Origin: an uncultured Myxococcales bacterium
GTDB taxonomy: Bacteria; Myxococcota_A; Polyangia; Polyangiales; Polyangiaceae
Reading direction: 5' to 3'
NCBI GenBank assembly: GCA_937872925.1
Contig: CALMUT010000135.1
Coordinates: 1-32,849, forward strand
Length of the DNA stretch: 32,849 nucleotides
Position 1 is the stretch's first letter, and each line of letters begins with the position of its first letter. Position numbers and translations under genes: made by a program. Under the pieces are notes generated by a model, which searched no databases, was not told the origin of the DNA, and saw only the letters and a program-made list of their open reading frames with translations. Positions 1 to 7,327 of this stretch are shown here, piece by piece.

Positions 1-2
1 CG

Positions 3-1532
3 CGCCCACTCCCCCCGCCACCCAACTACGGTCCCGATACGTCTTCGGGCATTCTCGTGAGCCAAAAAGACCAGAGTCGCATCGTGGTGTCCTGGAGCGA
101 AGTGCCACGCGCCGTCGCCTACCGAGTGGAGTTGGCGCGCGACGTTGACTTCTCGGAGCTGGTGGTACGAGAAGAAGTCTCCGCACAAGTGCGCTCGTTC
201 CGTGCGGAAAAGCTCCCGGCCGGCGGCTATCACGTGCGCGTCCGCGCCATCGACGACGAGGATTTCCTGGGGCTCGCGAGCACCCGACGCGACGTCACGC
301 TGGTGTACAGCTCGGTGAAGGGCGGCTCGATCCAAGGCGGAACGATCGAGGCCAGCCCCTACGGTCTACTCCTTTTCGAACAAGACACCTCGCTCGAACT
401 CTCAGTGGACAACGCGGCATTTGGCACGCTGCCCCCACGGCTCGATCTACTGCAACTTGCACCGAAGACGCTCTCCTTTCGCGCACGCGGCAGCGAGCAG
501 GTGACCGAGGTACAGGTCCGCTACAACAAACCGACTGCAGACGTCGCCTGGGCGAATGCAGACGCACGTCAGGTGCGCGTCGCACTTTCCGGCCTGGAAG
601 GCGTAGACGTGCCCACCCGCGTGGGCCCCAAGCTCTTGCTGGCGCAGACGGATGGGACGAGCGTCGAGCTCCCGCTTCGAGCGGGCGCATCGAATTCGGA
701 ATTTTTCGCCACGCTGCCCAGCTCCGCGGTTGACCCCTTCGAGCTCGACGTTGTGGACGCTCGAGGGCGCGTGCTGTCCTCGCATCGCTTGGGAGCGGAT
801 ACGGCGCCCGCCGGCGCCCCAGCGCCAGCCGCAGGTCCCCGCCCCCTCGGGTTGGTCGCGCCCATTGTCGTTGCGTCCCCCGCACTGAGCATGACGTGGT
901 GGGCGCCCAGCGCATTTGGCGCCGGAGCCATTGGAGCAACGGCGTCTCGAGAAGACGATTCTAGTCGCTTTCAAGGACACGCGCGCGCGCAGGGCAATGT
1001 GGGCGACCTCGGCGCCGATGCTCTCATTCTCTCGGACGGAGTGGGCGACGCCAGGGAGCCAGATCGCGCCGCTTGGCTCGGTCTCCGTTGGCGCGCGGTG
1101 CAGACCGACAGCGGACTTGAGCTGGCCCCCGCAGCGCGCGTCGGGATCCCGACCTCACCCGGCGGCGCGGCACCCCGCGCCGAACTGGCCGTCGCCGTCG
1201 CCGTGCGCAGCAACAAGCTGGGCTTGATCGCCAACGCCGGTGGCCGCGCGGCGCTGGACGACACCCGGCTCGGAACGATCCCGGAAGCCCAAGGCTTCTT
1301 GCTTGCCGGCGCCACTTGGGACTTCCGTCATTGGCTCACGGGCTACGCCTTGCTCGACGCCCACGCTCTGGCGCGGGACAGTGAGCTCGCGCCGCGCGGT
1401 GGCCTCTCGGCAGGCCTAGAGGCCGGTACCGCCTTCATCGGCAGCGTGGGCATGCGGGCATCTCCTTGGGAGGAAGATGGCGGCCACTTTCTGGGGCAGC
1501 TATCGATTGGAGTGCGGGAGCAGCTGCCGTGA
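3..1532 (+). CDS. FN3-like / beta-barrel envelope protein, C-terminal part (5'-truncated by the window edge)
   Basis: The frame is open to the left edge, so the real start lies outside the window; the GTG at 57 is internal to the open frame and has no clear ribosome site. The first ~100 residues (VVSWSEVPRAVAYRVELARD, then a GGYHVRVRAID stretch) look like a fibronectin-III-type module of the sort that follows FecR or LysM domains in myxobacterial envelope proteins. A second beta-rich module follows (about residues 100-230 from the GTG). After a Pro/Ala linker (~245-265), the last ~220 residues alternate hydrophobic and polar residues with many Gly and aromatics and resemble a small outer-membrane beta-barrel. 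The stop codon overlaps the GTG of the downstream kinase gene, so the two are probably co-translated. The FecR part is a guess about what lies upstream; the exact function is unknown. Confidence 0.72.
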   Translation, partial: RPLPPPPNYGPDTSSGILVSQKDQSRIVVSWSEVPRAVAYRVELARDVDFSELVVREEVSAQVRSFRAEKLPAGGYHVRVRAIDDEDFLGLASTRRDVTLVYSSVKGGSIQGGTIEASPYGLLLFEQDTSLELSVDNAAFGTLPPRLDLLQLAPKTLSFRARGSEQVTEVQVRYNKPTADVAWANADARQVRVALSGLEGVDVPTRVGPKLLLAQTDGTSVELPLRAGASNSEFFATLPSSAVDPFELDVVDARGRVLSSHRLGADTAPAGAPAPAAGPRPLGLVAPIVVASPALSMTWWAPSAFGAGAIGATASREDDSSRFQGHARAQGNVGDLGADALILSDGVGDAREPDRAAWLGLRWRAVQTDSGLELAPAARVGIPTSPGGAAPRAELAVAVAVRSNKLGLIANAGGRAALDDTRLGTIPEAQGFLLAGATWDFRHWLTGYALLDAHALARDSELAPRGGLSAGLEAGTAFIGSVGMRASPWEEDGGHFLGQLSIGVREQLP

Positions 1533-2974
1533 GTGATCGCCCGCCGAAGCCGGGCAGGGTTCCAAAGTTCAGCGAAGTTGCGCCGGAGCCCACGCGCAAC
1601 GCACGCACGTTCCAGGCCGAGAACACGTTAGCTTCGGTGACGGAACCGGTCCCACCCATGTCCCCGGGCCCGGGGGTTGGCGTCGTGCTCGGAGGGCGCT
1701 ACCGCTTGGACGAAGCACTCGCCAGCGGCGGGATGGGCAAAGTGTTCCGCGCACAGCATTTGGATTTGAAGGTGCCCGTCGCGGTGAAGATCCTGCACGG
1801 CTTCATGGCGGGGTCCGAAGAAGCCGGGCGGCGCTTCTACCGGGAAGCACGCGCGGCATCCATGCTTTCACACCCGAACGTAGTGAAAGTCACCGACTAC
1901 GGAACCCACGACGGTCAGCCCTACCTGGTCATGGAGTTGGTCATGGGGGAGTCCATGGCCTACTGGCTGGACACCCACACCACGCCTCCTGCTTTGAGCG
2001 AGGTACGGGAAGCGATGCTCCAAGTGTCGCGCGCCGTGGAAGCGGCGCACGCATCCGGGATCGTGCATCGCGACCTGAAGCCGGACAACGTGATGCAAGG
2101 CACGCTGCCCGACGGCAAAGTGCTTTGGAAAGTTGCGGACTTCGGCCTTGCGCACCTGGACGATCCGAAGGACTTTGGTTCCACGCTCACGCAAGCCGAT
2201 GCAGTCGCCGGGACTCCCGACTATATGAGCCCTGAGCAGTGTCGGTCGCTCAAGGTCGGCCCCAGCACGGACATCTATGCCCTGGGCTGCATCCTGACCG
2301 AATTGCTGCAATTGAGCCCCCCCTTCGCTGGGGCTTCCGCCATTGACGTCATCTCACAGCATATGTTCACGCCGCCGCCGGCGCTCAAGCGTCCGAACGA
2401 CGCGGAACCGATACCAGACTTGCTGGAACGTTTGCGCTTGCAGTTGCTGGCCAAACGACCCCACGAGCGCCCGTCGTCGATCGCGGCTGTCATCGCCGCC
2501 CTCGAAAAGGCCTTCGACCCCGCGGAAAACGAACGGGCACTTCCAGACCGAAAAGGCGAGCAACCGCTGGGAGCGCGAGACCAGCGGCATCCGGAATGGG
2601 TGCAGAGCGCAGGCACGCCGACCAGCGACAGCACGGCCACCATCGTCGTAGAGCGCGTCGGCAGCGGCAACGCGGAGGGCGTGACGAGCGAGGTCATCAC
2701 CGCCATGCGTGCTCGGGGCTTCGCGGTCGTGGACGCCGGCTCCGACCTCGAGGCGGACATCCGGGTCTTCGACGCGGAGACAAATACTGCCGCCGGACTG
2801 TCGGCGCTAGAACACGCGCAAACGCCCGTGGTGATCTGCGCCGCGGGGCTCAGCGCGCCGGACGTCAATCGATTCATCGAGGCCGGCGCCGCGGACGTGG
2901 TTCGGTATCCGGTTCGGGGCGAACAGCTGGCACGGAAGCTGTCCCGCATCGCCCGAACGCTCAGGAAACTCTAG
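1529..2974 (+). CDS. Ser/Thr protein kinase with C-terminal degenerate receiver domain
   Basis: This is a eukaryote-type (Hanks) kinase of 481 residues. I chose the GTG at 1529 because it overlaps the upstream TGA (GTGA) and has a GGAG upstream; the open frame begins at 1466. Residues ~56-330 hold the kinase domain: glycine loop ASGGMGKVF, VAVKIL with Lys87, catalytic HRDLKPDN at 180-187, ADFGLA with the DFG at 204-206, and GTPDYMSPEQ in the activation segment. After a polar linker, residues ~370-481 follow the beta/alpha rhythm of a response-regulator receiver. The acidic pair is not standard and the usual Lys-Pro after strand 5 reads Tyr-Pro, so it is probably a pseudo-receiver used for binding. 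No transmembrane helix is visible, so the kinase is likely cytosolic. The following FHA sigma-54 activator is a plausible partner, since FHA domains bind phosphothreonine; this pairing is inferred. Confidence 0.93.
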   Translation: MSDRPPKPGRVPKFSEVAPEPTRNARTFQAENTLASVTEPVPPMSPGPGVGVVLGGRYRLDEALASGGMGKVFRAQHLDLKVPVAVKILHGFMAGSEEAGRRFYREARAASMLSHPNVVKVTDYGTHDGQPYLVMELVMGESMAYWLDTHTTPPALSEVREAMLQVSRAVEAAHASGIVHRDLKPDNVMQGTLPDGKVLWKVADFGLAHLDDPKDFGSTLTQADAVAGTPDYMSPEQCRSLKVGPSTDIYALGCILTELLQLSPPFAGASAIDVISQHMFTPPPALKRPNDAEPIPDLLERLRLQLLAKRPHERPSSIAAVIAALEKAFDPAENERALPDRKGEQPLGARDQRHPEWVQSAGTPTSDSTATIVVERVGSGNAEGVTSEVITAMRARGFAVVDAGSDLEADIRVFDAETNTAAGLSALEHAQTPVVICAAGLSAPDVNRFIEAGAADVVRYPVRGEQLARKLSRIARTLRKL

Positions 2975-3047
2975 CAATTTTAAAGGCTTACCGGCCAAGT
3001 CGGCCGCCCATGCTGAGTCCCTGCCGTCGTGATACAACCGCCAGGCC

Positions 3048-4358
3048 TTGTCTTCTGTCACGACGCCCATCGAGAGCCGGCCCCGCATTGCGGTGCGCAC
3101 TCTGGCTGTTGAAGTCCTCGATGGTCCTGACAAGGGCGTGCGCGCCGAAGCGACCAGCGAGACCCTCAGCGTCGGCGCCGGCGAGGGCAACGACCTCAAG
3201 CTCACCGACGGCACGGTCTCGCGGTTTCACCTGGAGCTAACCCGCGACGAACACGGTGTGCGGCTGTCGGATTTGGGCTCCACCAACGGCACTCTGGTCG
3301 GCGATCTCCGCATCGACAAGGGCACCGTGCCACCCGGTTCGGAAATGGTGGTGGGCCGCACGCGGCTGCGGGTCGACGACGGCGAAGGCACCACTGCCGA
3401 ACTGTACGCAGGTGAGCAACTCAACGAGATGCGAGGCCGTACCAAGACGATGCGGCGCCTGATGGCGCGCGTCGGGCGCGTCGCACGCGCGACGGTGCCC
3501 GTGCTGATGATCGGAGAATCTGGCACGGGCAAAGAGCTGGTGGCCCGCGCGATCCACGAAGGCAGCGAGCGCGCGTCGGGGCCATTCGTCACAGTCGATT
3601 GCGCATCACTCGCGCCAACCTTGATCGCCAGCGAGCTTTTCGGGCACGAAAAGGGAGCATTCACGGGTGCCCATCGCCAGCATTTGGGCGCGTTCGAGCG
3701 TGCCAACGGCGGCACGCTATTCTTGGACGAGATCGGCGAGCTGCCTGCGGAGCTCCAGCCACAACTTCTCGGTGCCCTTGAGCGTCGGCGCTTTCGCCGA
3801 GTCGGCGGCAGCAGCGAAATCGAGGTAGACGTTCGTGTCGTCTCCGCCACCAACCGCGATCTACGTGGCGAAGTGAACGCCGGCACATTCCGCCTGGACT
3901 TGTATTACCGCATCGCCGTGGTTGTGTTGAAGATCCCGGCCCTGCGCCAGCGCACGGAAGATATCCCGCTGTTGGTGGAGCACTTCCTGCGCGAGGCTGG
4001 CCACGATGGCTCCGTGGAGGAAGCTGTACCGTCGGAGGTACTGGCGTCGCTCTCTACCTACCGCTGGCCGGGCAACGTGCGGGAGCTCCGCAATTGGGTC
4101 GAGGCCACGCTGGCCATGGGCGAGTCCCCGGAACTGATGGACGACCTCAGCCCCGCAACGGGAGGCGACTGCATCCAGGATCGCGTCGTTGGCCTTCCCT
4201 ACAAAGATGCTCGGGAAGCCGTGCTGAACGACTTCGAACAACGCTACTGCGCGCACTTGATCGAAAAGGCCGACGGCAACGTGACCCAAGCCGCCAAGGT
4301 AGCTCGCATGGACCGTTCCTACTTGATCAAGCTGCTACAGAAGCACGGGCTCAAGTAG
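3048..4358 (+). CDS. FHA-domain sigma-54-dependent transcriptional activator
   Basis: This is a 436-residue enhancer-binding protein with an FHA domain in place of a receiver. The FHA spans ~20-110, with SRFHLEL (58-64) and DLGSTNGT (75-82); the usual Gly-Arg near its start reads Gly-Ala (43-44). The AAA+ domain is complete: Walker A GESGTGKE (156-163), the sigma-54 contact loop GAFTGA (203-208), Walker B FLDEIG (225-230) and the [11 protein letters not shown] motif near 340. A Fis-type helix-turn-helix lies at ~403-434. An in-frame TGA at 3030 limits the start to the TTG at 3048 or the GTG at 3093; TTG keeps more sequence ahead of the FHA and matches the open frame. The ribosome site is weak. 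It lies 73 bases after the kinase gene, and the divergent promoters at 5641-5802 are candidate targets. It acts in the cytosol on sigma-54 RNA polymerase. Confidence 0.95.
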   Translation: MSSVTTPIESRPRIAVRTLAVEVLDGPDKGVRAEATSETLSVGAGEGNDLKLTDGTVSRFHLELTRDEHGVRLSDLGSTNGTLVGDLRIDKGTVPPGSEMVVGRTRLRVDDGEGTTAELYAGEQLNEMRGRTKTMRRLMARVGRVARATVPVLMIGESGTGKELVARAIHEGSERASGPFVTVDCASLAPTLIASELFGHEKGAFTGAHRQHLGAFERANGGTLFLDEIGELPAELQPQLLGALERRRFRRVGGSSEIEVDVRVVSATNRDLRGEVNAGTFRLDLYYRIAVVVLKIPALRQRTEDIPLLVEHFLREAGHDGSVEEAVPSEVLASLSTYRWPGNVRELRNWVEATLAMGESPELMDDLSPATGGDCIQDRVVGLPYKDAREAVLNDFEQRYCAHLIEKADGNVTQAAKVARMDRSYLIKLLQKHGLK

Positions 4359-4680
4359 AGACTCGGCGAAAGAGCCGCATCACCGCAGCGGCTAGTGCCG
4401 CGGGCCGGGTGGCACGCATTGCTTCCTCTGCGGGTTCGGAATCCGTCCGGTACGAGATCAAAGGCGCATCGGGGAAGGCCTGTCGTAGCGTTCGCGCCTG
4501 GGACGCGGAGCAAACCAAGATGGCCTCAGGCGTAGCCTCCAGCGCAAGGCCCACATATTCGAAATGGTAGGCAACGTCGATTTCCGCAATGGGCGACAGG
4601 AGCTGCGCGATGCGGCCCGCCCGCCGCACGTCACGCTCCAGCAGCACGACGTGCGGACGGCGAATCAGTTGAGCAAGCAC
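4351..4680 (-). CDS. Small stand-alone degenerate receiver-like protein
   Basis: This 109-residue frame begins with GTG and has the alternating pattern of a receiver fold: HVVLLERD as strand 1, [10 protein letters not shown] around strand 2, EAILVCSAS as strand 3, APLISYRTD as strand 4 and MRATRPAAL near strand 5. The phosphoacceptor Asp expected at the end of strand 3 is Cys or Ser here, and the invariant Lys before Pro is Arg, so phosphorylation is unlikely. The gene converges on the FHA activator and overlaps its 3' end by 8 bases. It lies 21 bases after the DUF481 gene on the same strand and could be co-transcribed with it. The coding call rests on the fold-like pattern and on filling the gap between two solid genes. 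A chance frame opposite non-coding DNA remains possible. Confidence 0.6.
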   Translation of the reverse strand: MLAQLIRRPHVVLLERDVRRAGRIAQLLSPIAEIDVAYHFEYVGLALEATPEAILVCSASQARTLRQAFPDAPLISYRTDSEPAEEAMRATRPAALAAAVMRLFRRVST

Positions 4681-4701
4681 AGCCCAGCAACCCCCACTTC
4701 C

Positions 4702-5589
4702 TCAGAGCAACTTGTAGACCAGACTGACTGCGGTGATGGTGTCGGTCTTTTCGACATTGGGCAGGGGATTGTGGTCGTATTTCAGGCTGAAAGTAGTCGC
4801 GAGAGAGAAGCCCTTGCCAATGGAGGAACTCAAGCCCGCGTCCCAGTTGAAGCGGCGGTTCTTCCCCTCCTGGACGTCTTGGAGATATTCGATGCCCGTG
4901 CTGAAGCTGACGTTTTCACTGATGTTGTTTTCGTAGCCTGCAAAAAGTCGCCCATTGTGCCGCGTTTCGGTCTTGTCCAGGTTTTCGCCAGTCAGTGCCG
5001 CGGCTTCGATATTTTCGTCGCGCCGTACGTCGTACTGCAGATCGTAGCCACCTTCTGCCCAGAGCTGCGTCGACTTTTCGTCGATGAAGTAATACGCCAC
5101 GCCGGGGTCCACGTTCAGTCGAAGGTCCAAACCCTGGAAGCGATCACGCCGCCCGGAGAGCGCAAGGAACAGTGCAACGTTGTTCGATATGAATCGGTCG
5201 TAGCGTAGTTTGCCTTGGTAGTTTTCGACGGTGGTTTCGGTGTCTGAGCTTGGGTCCGCCGCTGAGCGCGCGTAGTTAGCGGCAAGTGCTGCGGAAAACT
5301 GGTTGGGGCCTCTCCGCATCCGGTACTTGCCCGCGCCCGTCGCGGCGAAGGAGCGCGCGTTGCCTGTCGTCAGCAACGCGCCTGCGGAAATGTTCGCCTC
5401 CGTGTTGTCTTTGGCGTCGGCCTCGGCTTCGACGGGTGCCTCGAACCCTCCCGACGCGACGTCGGTCGCGCCGCCAGTCGCCGCCTCCTGCTTCATCAGT
5501 CCGGCGGGCTCGTCTTGTGCGGCTGCAGCGGAAGCGAGTAAAAATGCAGCGCCCAGTGGGCCGAAGGAAGTGGCAAGTCTGGTCTTCAT
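4702..5589 (-). CDS. DUF481 family outer-membrane beta-barrel protein (YdiY-like)
   Basis: This 295-residue protein starts at the ATG at 5589, preceded by AAGGA at suitable spacing; the longer frame to 5679 lacks a signal-like start. Residues 1-24 form a signal peptide ending AAAAQ. After an acidic low-complexity linker, residues ~60-295 match the DUF481 pattern: INISAG-like start (here ANISAGALLTTGNARSFAAT), many alternating strands, a central GGYDLQYDVRRDEN stretch, and a C-terminus ending VSLVYKLL with the aromatic/Leu pattern of an outer-membrane barrel. DUF481 proteins include the salt-induced YdiY of enterobacteria; their molecular role is poorly known. The gene is divergent from the OmpA-TSP3 gene, and a sigma-54-like element sits about 50 bases upstream of its start. 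Family assignment is fairly secure; function is not. Confidence 0.9.
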   Translation of the reverse strand: MKTRLATSFGPLGAAFLLASAAAAQDEPAGLMKQEAATGGATDVASGGFEAPVEAEADAKDNTEANISAGALLTTGNARSFAATGAGKYRMRRGPNQFSAALAANYARSAADPSSDTETTVENYQGKLRYDRFISNNVALFLALSGRRDRFQGLDLRLNVDPGVAYYFIDEKSTQLWAEGGYDLQYDVRRDENIEAAALTGENLDKTETRHNGRLFAGYENNISENVSFSTGIEYLQDVQEGKNRRFNWDAGLSSSIGKGFSLATTFSLKYDHNPLPNVEKTDTITAVSLVYKLL

Positions 5590-5640
5590 CGTGTGTAGTC
5601 CTTTTTCGTGTTCGCCAGTCAGCGGTGCGCGAAGGCCCTC

Positions 5641-5656
5641 TGCAACACACATGCCG
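5641..5656 (-). promoter_or_regulatory. Candidate sigma-54 promoter for the DUF481 gene
   Basis: Read on the minus strand the element is CGGCATGTGTGTTGCA. It keeps the GG and GC pair exactly ten bases apart and the TTGCA of the -12 box; it differs from the sigma-54 consensus TGGCACG-N4-TTGCA at the first T and at the second C of the -24 box. The predicted start would fall near 5630, leaving a leader of about 40 bases before the ATG at 5589. It mirrors a better sigma-54 match on the other strand for the divergent gene. Confidence 0.45.
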
Positions 5657-5666
5657 CCCGACATCC

Positions 5667-5688
5667 CGCAAAAGTCCATGCTTTCGCG
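5667..5688. promoter_or_regulatory. Imperfect inverted repeat in the divergent sigma-54 region (possible activator site)
   Basis: CGCAAAAG and CTTTCGCG form 8-base arms with one mismatch around a 6-base spacer. The repeat lies between the two sigma-54-like promoters, where an enhancer-binding activator would be expected to bind. No binder is known; the call is positional inference. Confidence 0.3.
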
Positions 5689-5749
5689 GCAAAGTGGCGT
5701 TGGCTGCAGACGACGACGCGCGGACTGAAACCTACATTCCGGGGTGAAT

Positions 5750-5770
5750 TCTGGCCAATATCGAGCCAGA
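5750..5770. promoter_or_regulatory. Inverted repeat TCTGGC-N9-GCCAGA upstream of the OmpA-TSP3 promoter
   Basis: The 6-base arms are a perfect inverted repeat with a 9-base spacer, ending 15 bases before the sigma-54-like promoter at 5786. It could be an operator or activator half-site pair. Arms this short can occur by chance. Confidence 0.25.
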
Positions 5771-5785
5771 TCCCGATAGAACCCC

Positions 5786-5802
5786 CTGGCACGGCTTCTG
5801 CT
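5786..5802 (+). promoter_or_regulatory. Candidate sigma-54 promoter for the OmpA-TSP3 gene
   Basis: The element CTGGCACGGCTTCTGCT matches the consensus YTGGCACG-N4-TTGCW at every position except one (C for T at the start of the -12 box). GG and GC are spaced by ten bases as sigma-54 requires. The expected start is near 5812, giving a leader of about 40 bases to the ATG at 5854. An FHA-type sigma-54 activator is encoded about 1.4 kb upstream. Confidence 0.6.
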
Positions 5803-5853
5803 TTAGGATGCCGCCCGAGGCCGCGAGTGCCTCCAACAATACGGGACGAGGAC

Positions 5854-7260
5854 ATGAGGACAGTAACGACCGCTTTGATAGCTTTGGGTTCGGTGACAGT
5901 TTCGGGTGCGGCGCTCGCGCAGGCCGACGCAAGCGGTAGCGCGTCGTTCTCCCTTTCCGCTGACGGCGCGTCGTCGTCCGCCGACGGCGATGCAAGCGCG
6001 AAGGGGTACATGTCCAAGTACCGACCGGAAGACGGCTTGGTCGAAGTCGGGATTTTTGGTGGCGTGCTTTTTCCTTCGAAGTCCCACAACTTCCAGGATG
6101 AATCGCGACCCCATCAAGCGTTCAAGAGCATCGCGCCGGATATCGGCCTACGCCTCGGATACTATCCGCTCTCGTTTCTTGGCGCAGAGCTCGAGGGCGC
6201 CGTGATGCCCACGCGCACCGAAGACGACGATGAATCCGCCGGGCTTTGGGCGGTTCGTGGTCACGTCGTCGGTCAGCTGCCGATGTACAGCATCGTTCCC
6301 TTCCTCCTTGCTGGTGGTGGCCGGATGGGCGCGGGCAGCGATTCCATGGGCAGCGACGGCGACCCTGCGATCCATTTCGGCGCCGGGGTGAAGGTGCCCC
6401 TAGACGACTTCGTTTCGCTGCGCTTGGACGTGCGCGACAACATGACCCAGAAAAACGGCGCCTCGGACGGAAGCCAGACCCACCATCCTGAAATCCTAGG
6501 CGCCCTAACCTTCACCCTGAATCGCACGAAGGCAGCCAAAAAGCCCGTGGACTCCGATCGGGATGGGTTCACGGACGACCAGGACGCCTGCCCGAAGGAG
6601 CCCGGAGTCGCGCCGGACGGCTGCCCGATCCGCGACGCGGACAGCGACGGCTTCCTCGACCCGGACGACAAATGCCCCACGGAAGCAGGGGTCGCGCCGG
6701 ACGGCTGCCCCGTGCGTGACTCGGACGGGGACAGTTTCTTAGACGACCAAGACAAGTGTCCAACGGAGCCCGGGATCGCGCCCGACGGTTGTCCCGATCC
6801 GGACCCGGACAAGGACGGTATCGTAGGAGCCGCGGACAAGTGTCCCACGGAACCGGAGACCAAGAATCAGTACGAAGACGACGATGGCTGCCCGGATGAA
6901 GTTCCGGAAAAGATCAAGAAGTTCACCGGCGTCATCGAAGGCATCGAGTTCGACGTGAACAAGGACACGATCCGCGCGACGAGTAGGCCAACTTTGGACG
7001 GAGCTGCCGAAGTCCTCAACGAGTTTCCGAAACTACGCGTGCTCATCACTGGCCATACCGACACCGATGGCACGCGGGAGCGCAATCTGGAACTATCCAA
7101 GGCGCGCGCCGAATCCGTGAAGAAGTACCTGGCCAGCAAGGGCGTCGCCGAAGCGCGCATCGAAACCCGCGGCGCCGGCCCCGATGAGCCCCGGGAGTCG
7201 AACGACACCGCGGCGGGCAAACAGAAGAACCGGCGCATCGAGTTCAAGCTGCTCGAGTAG
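5854..7260 (+). CDS. OmpA-family outer-membrane protein with thrombospondin type 3 repeats
   Basis: This 468-residue protein starts at the ATG at 5854, after GGACGAGG; the upstream extension of the frame to 5608 is antisense to the DUF481 promoter region and lacks signal character. A signal peptide (1-~22, ending AALAQ) is followed by a Ser/Ala/Asp linker and then a ~170-residue barrel-like domain (EVGIFGGVLFPS through GALTFTLNR). Then come calcium-binding TSP3 repeats rich in DxDxDG and CP-DGCP motifs (~233-335). The C-terminal ~115 residues are an OmpA peptidoglycan-binding domain, with LITGHTDTDGTRERNLELSK, a RAESVKKYL helix and the closing NRRIEFKLLE. The expected role is to tie the outer membrane to peptidoglycan with a calcium-stiffened linker. 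It is probably transcribed alone from the sigma-54-like promoter and ended by the hairpin at 7286. Confidence 0.95.
   Translation: MRTVTTALIALGSVTVSGAALAQADASGSASFSLSADGASSSADGDASAKGYMSKYRPEDGLVEVGIFGGVLFPSKSHNFQDESRPHQAFKSIAPDIGLRLGYYPLSFLGAELEGAVMPTRTEDDDESAGLWAVRGHVVGQLPMYSIVPFLLAGGGRMGAGSDSMGSDGDPAIHFGAGVKVPLDDFVSLRLDVRDNMTQKNGASDGSQTHHPEILGALTFTLNRTKAAKKPVDSDRDGFTDDQDACPKEPGVAPDGCPIRDADSDGFLDPDDKCPTEAGVAPDGCPVRDSDGDSFLDDQDKCPTEPGIAPDGCPDPDPDKDGIVGAADKCPTEPETKNQYEDDDGCPDEVPEKIKKFTGVIEGIEFDVNKDTIRATSRPTLDGAAEVLNEFPKLRVLITGHTDTDGTRERNLELSKARAESVKKYLASKGVAEARIETRGAGPDEPRESNDTAAGKQKNRRIEFKLLE
6550..6858 (+). repeat. 84-base tandem coding repeats (TSP3 units)
   Basis: Repeats of 28 codons encode the (V/I)APDGCP...DxDGxxDxxDxCPTExG unit. 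The GTC/ATC codon that opens each unit falls at 6607, 6691 and 6775, exactly 84 bases apart, with a partial unit at each end. These are calcium-binding spacer repeats rather than mobile DNA. Their regularity suggests recent duplication and possible length variation between strains. Confidence 0.85.
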
Positions 7261-7285
7261 CCCAGGTTTCCCTGGAGAAACCCTA

Positions 7286-7322
7286 GCGAGCCCGCGCCCC
7301 TACCCCTGGGCTGCGGGCTCGC
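7286..7322. terminator. Hairpin between convergent genes, likely bidirectional terminator
   Basis: GCGAGCCCGC at 7286-7295 pairs perfectly with GCGGGCTCGC at 7313-7322 (10 base pairs, 17-base loop). It lies between the 3' ends of the OmpA-TSP3 gene and the convergent dehydrogenase. No T-run follows, so termination efficiency is uncertain. Confidence 0.6.
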
Positions 7323-7327
7323 CTGTG

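Noticed and set aside
2922..2940. TGGCACGG box in the kinase 3' end as a sigma-54 promoter for the activator gene
   Set aside because: The -12 pair reads GT instead of GC and the element is within coding sequence.
2992..3006. CGGCC-N5-GGCCG hairpin after the kinase gene as a terminator
   Set aside because: Only five pairs and no T-run; too weak to call in GC-rich DNA.
4564..5208. Plus-strand open frame of 214 codons opposite the DUF481 gene
   Set aside because: No domain or ribosome site, and the opposite strand has a recognisable family, signal peptide and SD.
5608..5853. Upstream extension of the OmpA-TSP3 frame
   Set aside because: It covers the divergent promoter region, has no signal peptide, and the ATG at 5854 is followed by one.
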